Shown here: one piece after another, positions 1 through 6,700 of the stretch
How positions within the stretch are numbered: the stretch's first letter is position 1
Layout of the letters: each line of letters opens with the position of its first letter
DNA from: Nitrospira sp.
GTDB taxonomy: Bacteria; Nitrospirota; Nitrospiria; Nitrospirales; Nitrospiraceae
Assembly (NCBI GenBank): GCA_025935475.1
Contig: JAICVE010000129.1
Span: 1 to 7,588 of the forward strand
Direction of reading: 5' to 3'
Length of the DNA: 7,588 nt
Made by a program: the position numbers and the translations under genes
The notes under the pieces: model-generated
The model's database searches: none
Told to the model about the DNA's origin: nothing
Seen by the model: only the letters and a program-made list of their open reading frames with translations

Positions 1-297
1 CCAGAGCGTCGCCGCGGGATTGGAATTTTCGGGCATCCGGTGACCGGTCAAGGAAACGAAGAGGAGATAGGCCTCGTTAGTGACCTCGAAGCGGTCGATG
101 TAGAAGGCCGAGAGCAGCACGGCTCGCTCCGGTTGCTCGTCCGGAAGACCCCCGCTGCCTGCCGGAGCGCCCATCCGGAATTCGCCAGTCGGTACGAAAA
201 CCATGTCGTCCGGTTTTCCGGAAGCGAGGGGCATTCCAGCTGAGCTGACAATCAGACTACAGAGCAGAACGCGTGCGACGAGGCTGGACACCGTCAC
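1..297 (-). CDS. Exported formylglycine-generating-enzyme (SUMF1/EgtB/PvdO) family protein, N-terminal part, cut by window edge
   Basis: The 99 codons present read without a stop to base 1, so the gene continues outside the window. From a GTG at 297, residues 1-27 look like a signal peptide: a short N-terminus with one Arg, a hydrophobic core LLCSLIVSSA, then small residues. Residues 32-43 (MVFVPTGEFRMG) and 53-80 (PDEQPERAVLLSAFYIDRFEVTNEAYLLF) match the characteristic opening of the FGE-sulfatase/SUMF1 domain (MV.VPAG.F.MG ... DE.P...V.L..FYID.YEVTN). Family members include copper-dependent formylglycine generators, iron-dependent EgtB-type sulfoxide synthases and many exported proteins of unknown role. 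The C-terminal catalytic residues are outside the window, so activity cannot be judged. The GTG overlaps the TGA of the upstream oxidase-like gene (GTGA), suggesting coupled translation; no strong ribosome site precedes it. ATGs at 234 and 204 are alternatives but would remove the signal peptide. Confidence 0.
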   Translation of the reverse strand, partial: MTVSSLVARVLLCSLIVSSAGMPLASGKPDDMVFVPTGEFRMGAPAGSGGLPDEQPERAVLLSAFYIDRFEVTNEAYLLFVSLTGHRMPENSNPAATLW

Positions 298-1061
298 CGC
301 TTGTGGATGCCGCAGGCGCGCGCGACTCCATCGCGGTAGGCAGTCCACAGGGTAAGCGACCTGTTCAGATACCGTAGGATTGTCTCCTGTTGACTGCGTG
401 TCTTGGCATGATTGACGACCATGTGATAGGCGTCATGGCGATGACCGGCTTCCACCATCTGGTGGGAGCGGATGAGGTCCATGGCGTCCTGTGGAAGACC
501 ATAATGTCTGACGAGGGGATGTTGCTGGACGATCGACTCAATTTCTTCCGCAGTTCTTGGCTTCGACGGTTCGACCAGCTCCTTGCGGTCCTTGATGCTG
601 CCTTCGACGAACACGGTCATAACTGCCGCCCCCACCACCCAATCCCGGTGGTGTGACGCACGTTCGAGCCACGCACGGTACCGGCGCGCGCCGGGAAGGA
701 GCTTCACGTCCTCAAACGTCCGCGCCGGATAACCGAGTCCTCCCATCATCTGAAGAAACAGGTCCGGGTGCGACTTGCCCAAGGACAACCCGCCGGTGTC
801 TTCCTCATAGATGTTCTCTGCGAGCATGCGCCGCACCGACGTAGGAGGATTGTGGCCGTGAATCCGGGCCAACAACACCGGAAAGTCCCGCACATACACA
901 GCATATTCCTGCTGAAAATGCTGTTTCAACTGAACGACTGTCGCCGTGCCGTCGGTAAACCTCGGCCATGCCCAATGATGTTTGCGATCCATGACACGCA
1001 ACATCTCTTCCTGAAACCGGCTTGTCGTCAAAGGTCGTATCATGCGGGTTGCCTTCCTCAT
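294..1061 (-). CDS. Haem-oxygenase-like diiron oxidase family protein (PqqC/TenA/CADD-like)
   Basis: This 255-aa, probably cytoplasmic protein has the all-helical layout of the TenA/PqqC/CADD superfamily. The N-terminal helix pair carries HHWAWPRFTDG (28-38) and an EYAVYVRDFPVLLARIHGH stretch (52-70). Candidate metal ligands follow the haem-oxygenase-like diiron oxidase order: E85 in NIYEEDTGG, H98 in SHPDL, E153 in VFVEGS, then H200-x3-E204-x2-H207 in the last core region. This suggests an O2-activating dinuclear iron (or Mn/Fe) enzyme rather than a TenA thiaminase. Relatives include CADD (p-aminobenzoate formation), PqqC (cofactorless) and several N-oxygenases; the substrate here is unknown. 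There is no pqq gene nearby. The start is ambiguous: the ATG at 1061 has GAGGG four bases upstream, while Met7 (ATG at 1043) has AGGAAGG eight bases upstream and gives 249 aa. The stop overlaps the start of the exported SUMF1-like gene. Confidence 0.85.
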   Translation of the reverse strand: MRKATRMIRPLTTSRFQEEMLRVMDRKHHWAWPRFTDGTATVVQLKQHFQQEYAVYVRDFPVLLARIHGHNPPTSVRRMLAENIYEEDTGGLSLGKSHPDLFLQMMGGLGYPARTFEDVKLLPGARRYRAWLERASHHRDWVVGAAVMTVFVEGSIKDRKELVEPSKPRTAEEIESIVQQHPLVRHYGLPQDAMDLIRSHQMVEAGHRHDAYHMVVNHAKTRSQQETILRYLNRSLTLWTAYRDGVARACGIHKR

Positions 1062-1078
1062 TGAGCCCTCGTTACAAT
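1049..1078 (+). promoter_or_regulatory. Possible sigma-70 promoter for the gene at 1098
   Basis: TTGCCT (1049-1054, 4 of 6 to the -35 consensus) and TACAAT (1073-1078, 5 of 6 to the -10 consensus) are separated by 18 bases. The expected transcription start near 1085 would leave a leader of about 13 nt carrying only the ribosome site. The -35 box lies inside the first codons of the divergent oxidase gene, because only 36 bases separate the two start codons. Sequence match only. Confidence 0.3.
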
Positions 1079-1084
1079 CCGCCT

Positions 1085-1089
1085 AGGAG
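1085..1089 (+). promoter_or_regulatory. Ribosome binding site deciding the start at 1098
   Basis: AGGAG lies eight bases before the ATG at 1098 but only two bases before an in-frame GTG at 1092. The spacing favours the ATG. Confidence 0.6.
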
Positions 1090-1097
1090 AAGTGTGG

Positions 1098-1382
1098 ATG
1101 CAGCAGGTGACCGTTCAAAATCCCGACGATATTCTTTCGCTTCTTGCAGAAGTTGCACTCCGCGGCTCCGGTTTCGTCACTGAATGCCTGCTCGACTACG
1201 TATTGGACGAGGGATTTACCGAGCCGATTTACTTGAACGCCAGCGGAGAAGATCCGGATGCCTACTTTAAGGGACAATCACCGGCCTGGGCGGTGTATCA
1301 GGTCCGCGAATGGAAGCGTGTGCTGACCATCTCCGGGGGCCCGGGCAAACAGCGGCGCGTCCAGATTACTGAGACGCCGTAG
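1098..1382 (+). CDS. Small hypothetical protein, 94 aa
   Basis: I do not recognise this family. The 94-residue product has no signal peptide and no membrane segment, so it is probably cytoplasmic. The first half (NPDDILSLLAEVALRG, then ECLLDYVLDEGF) looks helical and is acidic. The second half alternates hydrophobic and polar residues (AWAVYQVREWKRVLTISGG) like beta strands, and ends in a basic GKQRRVQITETP tail. This could be a compact alpha/beta domain. The ATG at 1098 is chosen because AGGAG sits eight bases upstream; an in-frame GTG at 1092 would add two residues but leaves too little spacing. It is divergent from the oxidase gene with 36 bases between them and lies 91 bases ahead of the DUF2007-like gene, with which it may be co-transcribed since no terminator is visible. 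The reading frame has a good ribosome site and no overlapping competitor, so the gene is probably real. Confidence 0.7.
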   Translation: MQQVTVQNPDDILSLLAEVALRGSGFVTECLLDYVLDEGFTEPIYLNASGEDPDAYFKGQSPAWAVYQVREWKRVLTISGGPGKQRRVQITETP

Positions 1383-1473
1383 CCTTTCGGTGAGTGTAGG
1401 GGGATCAGGCTGAAAAAGCAACGAATCGGCGAGATGTCCTCATGCAGGAACAACGCACGAAGGATGGAATGAC

Positions 1474-1716
1474 ATGAATCTCGTTCGACTAGCCGAGCCG
1501 TACAACATTGGAGAATTGATTCTGCTGCAGAGTCTGCTCGAAGGCAGTGGGATCGCGTACCTGATCCGTCATGCCAATATCAGCAGTCTGTATCCGGGTC
1601 TGCCCGGTCTCACGTCTCATGTGATGGTTGAGGAGCGGGATTATCCACGCGCCGAAAAGATTCTTCAGCGCTTGAGACTGGACGTGCGAGAGGTGACCGG
1701 TGAAATGGGCGGGTGA
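1474..1716 (+). CDS. DUF2007-type small protein (putative signal-transducing protein)
   Basis: The 80-aa product fits the usual length and pattern of the DUF2007 family: an opening strand (MNLVRLAEPYN), a helix with the hallmark ILLQSLLEGSGIAYLIR (residues 16-32), a loop with a conserved-looking LYPGLPG, a strand HVMVEERDY, and a closing helix AEKILQRL. The family is named 'putative prokaryotic signal transducing protein', but its biochemical role is not established; a ligand- or protein-binding ferredoxin-like fold is often assumed. No transmembrane segment or signal peptide is seen. AAGGA at 1460-1464 lies nine bases before the ATG, which supports this start. The 91-base gap upstream shows no clear promoter or terminator, so transcription may come from the gene at 1098. 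Its stop is one base from the end of the convergent membrane-protein gene. Confidence 0.8.
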   Translation: MNLVRLAEPYNIGELILLQSLLEGSGIAYLIRHANISSLYPGLPGLTSHVMVEERDYPRAEKILQRLRLDVREVTGEMGG

Positions 1717-1717
1717 A

Positions 1718-2158
1718 TCATCCGGTCTGCCTGGGTATATGCGGGTTAGACGGTGATTGTGTCGGCAGCCTCTCGCCGGAGCCTTGGAACCAGCCGCCGA
1801 TTAACATTCCTTCCTCGAAATACAGATAGCGGTGCTTCACGATCGCCGCGCCTTCCCAGTCCTCGAAAATCCATTCTTCCTGCCGAATGCCGTCCTTCGT
1901 GAAGCTGGTATTGATGGTTTGCGGTCCTCCCCATGCTTGCAGGACCTGTTCTTTCGACATCCCCACCATTACGCGATGTTCCGCGATGTGCTTTTCGAAA
2001 TTGGGATCGCGTAGCTTGGCGACCAACGGCATGATGATCATGAACCCCGCAAAGAGGGCTAATCCCGCATAGATGGCTAGGCGGACGGGCTTCCGGCGAA
2101 TGAGCGACTCGGGTTCGTGGTCAACCATAGAGGAGGCGCTGGGTTCGAGCGATTTCAT
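1718..2158 (-). CDS. Single-pass membrane protein with BamE/SmpA-like domain
   Basis: From the ATG at 2158 the product is 146 aa. A short basic cytoplasmic segment (IRRKPVR) precedes one hydrophobic stretch, about residues 27-48 (LAIYAGLALFAGFMIIMPLV), which is probably an uncleaved signal anchor. The periplasmic part contains VMVGMSKEQVLQAWGGPQTI, the pattern G-M-[ST]-x-x-[EQ]-V-x-x-x-x-G-x-P typical of SmpA/OmlA/BamE-like domains, followed by strand-rich EEWIF and YLYFEEGMLIGGW segments. BamE is a lipoprotein of the outer-membrane beta-barrel assembly machine; this protein has no lipobox, so I infer only the fold, not a Bam role. The start is uncertain: a TTG at 2182 (eight more residues, weak GAGAG upstream) and an ATG at 2128 are alternatives, and none has a strong ribosome site. 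It converges with the DUF2007-like gene one base away. Confidence 0.75.
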   Translation of the reverse strand: MKSLEPSASSMVDHEPESLIRRKPVRLAIYAGLALFAGFMIIMPLVAKLRDPNFEKHIAEHRVMVGMSKEQVLQAWGGPQTINTSFTKDGIRQEEWIFEDWEGAAIVKHRYLYFEEGMLIGGWFQGSGERLPTQSPSNPHIPRQTG

Positions 2159-2253
2159 AGGGTCTTGTGCGCATGGTAGCAATCGGTCTCTCTAGGCGTC
2201 AAGGCATGTGGGTCAAATTAATAGCGTATTATCAATAACATCGGAGGTAGAGC

Positions 2254-2259
2254 TATACT
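2254..2259 (+). promoter_or_regulatory. Possible -10 element giving a leaderless transcript
   Basis: TATACT (5 of 6 to TATAAT) ends six bases before the ATG at 2266, so transcription would be expected to start at or next to that ATG. A good -35 box is not visible. A GGAGG at 2243-2247 is 18 bases from the ATG and is followed by an in-frame stop at 2248-2250, so it cannot serve this gene at normal spacing. Confidence 0.3.
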
Positions 2260-2265
2260 TATCGT

Positions 2266-2784
2266 ATGACTCTTCCTCTGGTCTACCGTGGTACAATCGT
2301 CGCTCTGCTCGTGATCCTCACTCATTGGATCCTATGGTCAAGCGTGGACGCAAAACCTCTCTACTCCTATGCGGACGAGAAGGGCACGAGGATCATAACG
2401 GACGACTACAATAAGATTCCTCCTTCCTATCGAGCGAAAGTCACGACTGTGGAACAGGAAACAGACGGATACGTCGGGGATATCGAGCGAGTCAGTGAAC
2501 TGGTTGGGTCCGCGAAGGGATTCGTCGTTCGGGTGCCCGGCATGTCGCTTCAACAGTCCAAAATCATTACCTATGCCTCGATGTTCGGGCTGCTCTGTTT
2601 GGTCGCTATGAATCTCAGCCGCAGCGAAGCCATTCGAGCACTCGCGCTCTGGTGTCTCGTCCTCATCGGCATCTGCGCGCCGGTGCTCGTGTACATTGCC
2701 GACGATGGTGCCGCGGCCGTCATGAAAAACAAAGCCGCGGAAATCCAACAGAAGCAACAAGACCGCCTGTCGCACGCCCAATAA
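2266..2784 (+). CDS. Signal-peptide protein with DUF4124-like segment and two C-terminal membrane helices
   Basis: The 172-aa product starts with a hydrophobic signal sequence (residues 11-27) ending in SSVDA, with a plausible cleavage after A29. The following KPLYSYADEKGTRIITDDY and IPPSYRAKV (30-59) resemble the DUF4124 pattern (a Y-x-[WY]-x-D-E-x-G segment followed by a Pro-containing loop), a small domain of unknown function common at the N-terminus of periplasmic proteins. Two hydrophobic stretches follow, about 100-117 and 125-146, separated by the basic SRSEAIR turn, then a charged Gln-rich tail (KNKAAEIQQKQQDRL) that is probably helical. If the signal peptide is cleaved, the DUF4124-like part lies in the periplasm and the two helices form an inner-membrane hairpin. 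The ATG at 2266 is the only start possible between the in-frame stop at 2248-2250 and the signal peptide, although it lacks a ribosome site at normal distance. Divergent from the BamE-like gene. Confidence 0.75.
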   Translation: MTLPLVYRGTIVALLVILTHWILWSSVDAKPLYSYADEKGTRIITDDYNKIPPSYRAKVTTVEQETDGYVGDIERVSELVGSAKGFVVRVPGMSLQQSKIITYASMFGLLCLVAMNLSRSEAIRALALWCLVLIGICAPVLVYIADDGAAAVMKNKAAEIQQKQQDRLSHAQ

Positions 2785-2818
2785 GCGGCGTCGTCCACTT
2801 CGACCACAATCAATCGCA

Positions 2819-3610
2819 TCAGTCGGCGTATTTCGGGACAGGGACCTTTTTGGCCGCTTGAGAGGGCCGAGGAGTCGTCTGCTGCTGGGAAAATTCTGGC
2901 GAGTAGGGGTTCATCATGGCTTCGTGAGTGTGTTTCTGGCGGCGTTTCACGAGATCGACGCTTTGCGTGCTGATCTCCATGCGGTCGACGGAAGATTTGA
3001 TCGTGAGCGGATCCGGCAGCCCCTGCAACGAGAATAACTGGTAGGCGAGTGTCCAATCGAGCGAATCTTTGGTGGCTTCTTTGACAATGAATCGAGCCTG
3101 AGGCGACGCAGGGCCCTTGAAGAGAAGCACCCAGATGTTCGAGCGGAACGCGGGCGAAGCGGCATCTGTCGGCGGCTTGAATTCCGGCACAAGGGCAGGG
3201 ACTTGGCTGATTGGAACTGCCGGAGAAAATTCGATGTCGACCAGGCGAACATATAACGTCCGATTCTCACTCTGGTCATTCGGATCGACGGCATAACTAA
3301 ACGAATAACGCACTTCGATCCCATCACGCTTGAACGTATACACATCTTCCCCGTTCTCCGGAGACACGAGCTTCCTAAAATACTTGTCCCAATCGGTGAT
3401 CGCATAATACGTAAAGACGCGGAGCGCCGATTTGCGATCGCGGACAGCCTGCGGCATGCCCATTTTGTCGTGCAATTCTTTCTGTGTCAGACCCAGGAAG
3501 CCATCTTCAAAATACGGCGCGGCAGGGATTGAAAAGGGAAGTAGGAGCAAGCCGGCGGCGGCGCAAAGTCCTTTAAAGGCCAAACGTTGTAGCTGATTTC
3601 GCTGCAGCAA
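2819..3610 (-). CDS. Exported protein of unknown function with BamE-like N-terminal motif
   Basis: The 263-aa product has a signal peptide: basic N-terminus (to K13), hydrophobic core GLCAAAGLLLLPF, and a small-residue site near SIPAA (27-31). The mature protein opens with GFLGLTQKELHDKMGMPQAV (37-56), which fits the G-[ML]-[ST]-x-x-E-x-x-x-x-x-G-x-P motif of SmpA/OmlA/BamE-like domains. The middle is strand-rich and aromatic (VFTYYAITDWDKYF; VRYSFSYAV; YVRLVDIEFS), and the C-terminus is a low-complexity Gln/Pro/Lys tail (from about 241). No lipobox Cys follows the signal peptide, so it is probably periplasmic or loosely attached. I do not know its function. The start is a TTG, chosen because GGAGAG lies six bases upstream, the signal peptide begins there, and a good promoter sits just ahead. 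It converges with the DUF4124-like gene 34 bases away and is divergent from metH. Confidence 0.75.
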   Translation of the reverse strand: MLQRNQLQRLAFKGLCAAAGLLLLPFSIPAAPYFEDGFLGLTQKELHDKMGMPQAVRDRKSALRVFTYYAITDWDKYFRKLVSPENGEDVYTFKRDGIEVRYSFSYAVDPNDQSENRTLYVRLVDIEFSPAVPISQVPALVPEFKPPTDAASPAFRSNIWVLLFKGPASPQARFIVKEATKDSLDWTLAYQLFSLQGLPDPLTIKSSVDRMEISTQSVDLVKRRQKHTHEAMMNPYSPEFSQQQTTPRPSQAAKKVPVPKYAD

Positions 3611-3616
3611 GAGCTT

Positions 3617-3622
3617 CTCTCC
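3617..3622 (-). promoter_or_regulatory. Ribosome binding site for the TTG start at 3610
   Basis: On the minus strand GGAGAG is followed by six bases and then TTG. This is what makes the rare start codon credible. Confidence 0.6.
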
Positions 3623-3633
3623 GGCCGTGCGTC

Positions 3634-3662
3634 ATCGTATCGGCAGCCCTCGCTGCTGTCAA
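3634..3662 (-). promoter_or_regulatory. Sigma-70-type promoter for the exported protein gene
   Basis: Reading the minus strand, a perfect TTGACA (3662-3657) is followed by exactly 17 bases and TACGAT (3639-3634, 4 of 6 to consensus). Transcription would start near 3627, giving a leader of about 17 nt that holds the GGAGAG ribosome site. The spacer contains the inverted repeat GCAGC-N4-GCTGC. Confidence 0.6.
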
Positions 3663-3668
3663 GACAGC
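3643..3668. repeat. Two overlapping short inverted repeats between divergent promoters
   Basis: GCAGC-CCTC-GCTGC (3643-3656) and GCTGTC-AA-GACAGC (3655-3668) overlap by two bases. The first fills the spacer of the minus-strand promoter and the second covers its -35 box; both lie just upstream of the metH promoter. The placement would suit a repressor or activator site, but the repeats are short enough to occur by chance. No downstream T-run makes them a terminator. Confidence 0.35.
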
Positions 3669-3677
3669 CTAGATCGG

Positions 3678-3706
3678 TTGCCGGTTGTCGGATGAACCAG
3701 TATGAT
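3678..3706 (+). promoter_or_regulatory. Likely sigma-70 promoter of metH
   Basis: TTGCCG (3678-3683, 4 of 6) and TATGAT (3701-3706, 5 of 6) are 17 bases apart. Transcription would start near 3713 and leave a leader of about 32 nt, too short for a cobalamin or SAM riboswitch. Confidence 0.5.
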
Positions 3707-3744
3707 GGCACGACTCGGGTTTCGCAGAGGACGGTGAGGACGGC

Positions 3745-6700
3745 ATGCAGATCGATCAACTCCTTCAGGAACGCATCGTCATCCTTGATGGCGCCATGGG
3801 CACCATGATTCAGCAGAGGCGGCTGGACGAGGCTGCGTTCAGAGGCGAACGGTTCCGGGATTGGCCAAAAGACCTCAAGGGCCACAACGATCTCCTGAAT
3901 CTCACGCAACCCGCCATCATTGAGGAGATCCATCGCCAGTATCTGGAGTCCGGTGCGGATATCATCGAGACGAACACGTTCAATTCCCAGGCGATTTCGC
4001 TCGCTGACTACCAGATGCACAGTCTGGGCTACGAGCTCTCGAAAGCCGGCGCTGAATGTGCCCGGCGTGCGGTCGCGACAGTCCAAGCCGCCCAGCCGGG
4101 ACGCCGTTGTTTCGTGGCCGGCGCCATCGGCCCGACGACCAAAACCTCGTCGATCTCTACGGATGTGAACAATCCCGGCGCCCGTGGAACGAACTACGAC
4201 GAATTGATCGCAGCCTATGCTGATCAGGCACGGGGCTTGTTGGACGGCGGCGCCGACCTGCTACTCGTGGAAACCATCTTCGACACGCTCAACGCCAAGG
4301 CGGCGTTCTTTGCCATCCAACAGTTGTTTGCCTCTGGTGCCCGGCGTGTGCCGATCATGGCCTCCGTCACGTTCATTCAAGCCGGCAGCAACCGCGGGGT
4401 CACGGGACAGACCGTCGAAGCCTTCTGGAATTCAATCTCGCACGTCCCGCTGCTCAGCGTCGGCATGAATTGCGCTCTTGGCCCGAAGGAAATGCGGCCG
4501 CTCATCGAAGAGCTGTCGAAGATCGCTCCGGTTTATGTGAGCGCACATCCGAACGCCGGCCTGCCGAATCCACTGCTGCCGACGGGTTTCCCGGAAACCC
4601 CCGACACCCTGGCCCCACAGCTTCGTGAGTGGGCCCAGAACGGTTGGCTCAACATCGTCGGCGGCTGCTGTGGCACGACGCCGGCGCACATCAAGGCTCT
4701 GGCCGAGGCAGTTCGAGACGTTGGGCCGCGGATGATTCCGACAGTAGAGCCCTATACCCGCCTGAGCGGGCTCGAGGCGCTCACGATCCGTCCCGATGCC
4801 AATTTCGTGAACATCGGAGAGCGGACCAATGTGACCGGTTCCCCGGCATTTGCAAAGCTCATCCTCCAGGGCAAGTATGACGATGCGCTCTCGGTGGCGC
4901 GGCAACAGGTAGAAGGCGGCGCCCAAATCATCGACATCAACATGGATGAGGGCATGCTGGATTCGACCGCTGCGATGGAGAAATTCCTTCGCCTCGTCGC
5001 TGCCGAACCGGATATCTGCAAGGTCCCCATCATGGTCGATAGCTCCAAATGGGAAGTGCTGGAGACAGGGCTCAAGAATATCCAAGGCAAGGCGGTCGTC
5101 AACAGCATCAGCTTGAAGGAAGGGGAGAGGAAATTCATCGAGCAGGCCACCTTGGTTCGCCGATATGGAGCGGCCGTGGTCGTGATGGCGTTCGACGAAA
5201 AAGGTCAGGCGGACAGCCTCGAGCGTAAGAAGGACATTTGCCTCAGGTCGTACAAGATTCTCACGGAACAGGTCGGCTTCAATCCGACCGATATTATTTT
5301 CGATCCAAACATCCTGACGGTGGCCACCGGGATGGAGGAGCACAACGATTATGCGGTGAATTTTATCGAGGCGACGAGGTGGATTAAGCAACATTTGCTG
5401 GGCGTCAGAGTCAGCGGCGGCATCAGCAATATTTCGTTCTCGTTTCGCGGCAACAACGCCGTGCGCGAAGCGATGCACTCGGCCTTCCTCTATCATGCCA
5501 TCAAGGCCGGTCTCGACATGGGCATCGTGAATGCCGGACAGTTGGCCGTCTATGAAGAAATCCCGAAAGACTTGCTTGAACTCGTGGAGGACGTACTGCT
5601 GAACCGCCGTCCGGACTCTACGGAACGTCTGGTGGCCTTCGCAGAAACCGTCAAACGTCAGGACAAGACCGTTCTGAAGGACGATGAGTGGCGCAAAGGG
5701 AGCGTCGAAGAACGGCTGTCGCACGCCTTGGTCAAAGGCATCACGGATTACATTGACCAAGACACTGAAGAAGCGCGGCGCAAATATCCGAAGCCGCTCA
5801 TGGTGATCGAAGGTCCCCTCATGGCAGGTATGAACATCGTGGGCGATCTGTTCGGATCGGGAAAGATGTTTCTGCCGCAGGTCGTGAAAAGCGCCCGTGT
5901 GATGAAGAAGGCCGTCGCCCATTTGCTGCCCTTCATGGAAGAAGAAAAGAAACGGCTGGGCGGGTACCAATCACAAGGCAGGGTCATTCTCGCCACGGTG
6001 AAGGGAGACGTCCACGATATCGGGAAGAACATCGTCGGCGTTGTCCTCGGCTGCAACAACTATGAGGTCATTGATCTGGGCGTGATGGTGCCGTGCGAGC
6101 ACATTCTGGCCGCCGCCCGCGACCAGAAAGCGGACATCGTCGGCCTGAGCGGGCTCATTACGCCGTCCCTCGACGAAATGGTGCATGTGGCCAAGGAGAT
6201 GACGCGGGAAGGCTTCGACGTCCCCCTCCTGATCGGTGGAGCGACGACCAGCAAAGCACATACGGCTGTCAAGATCGCGCCCTCCTATGCGCCCTCTGTC
6301 ATCCATGTGCTGGACGCCTCACGCGCCGTCGGGGTGGTCGGCAATCTCATGAATCGAGAGCAGAAGGCCGTCTTCGTGCAGGGGATACGGGAGGACTACG
6401 ACCGTGTCCGGCAGGCCCATCAGGATCGGGAAGCCAAACCTGTGCTCTCCCTGGCGAACGCCCGTGCCCGGCAGTTGGTTTCCGACTGGAGGGGTCTCGA
6501 GATTCCTGAGCCGGAAGGACTTGGGATTCACGTGATCGCCGATCAGCCGCTCCCGGAACTGTTGCCTTACATCGATTGGTCTCCGTTTTTCCACACGTGG
6601 GAATTGAAGGGGCGCTATCCGGGAATTTTTGAGCACCCGACAATCGGTGCGAAGGCGAAGGAGCTTTTTGCCGATGCTCAGCAGCTGCTCGCCCGCATCG

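Noticed and set aside
40..251. Two 67-codon frames at the left edge, one on each strand
   Set aside because: The SUMF1-domain frame on the minus strand explains this region; both short frames are shadows of it.
390..656. 88-codon plus-strand frame inside the oxidase-like gene
   Set aside because: It is antisense to conserved metal-ligand segments and has no supporting features.
1092..1097. GTG start two codons upstream of the 94-aa gene
   Set aside because: AGGAG would be only two bases away from this GTG, whereas the ATG at 1098 has the normal eight.
2571..3056. 161-codon minus-strand frame across the convergent gene ends
   Set aside because: It overlaps two better-supported genes in other frames and its translation is arginine/serine-rich without domain features.
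3611..3744. Cobalamin, SAM or SAH riboswitch ahead of metH
   Set aside because: The gap is only 134 nt, the promoter match leaves about 32 nt of leader, and I see none of the conserved riboswitch core elements.
3487..4086. 199-codon minus-strand frame across the metH start and the divergent promoters
   Set aside because: It would span the start of metH, both promoters and the signal peptide region of the exported protein, and resembles no protein.
4432..5970. 512-codon open frame antisense to metH
   Set aside because: Its codons lie exactly opposite the metH codons, so antisense stops require TTA, CTA or TCA in metH, which are rare in this GC-rich gene. The His/Arg/Asp-rich translation shows no recognisable domain, while the sense strand is a complete conserved enzyme.
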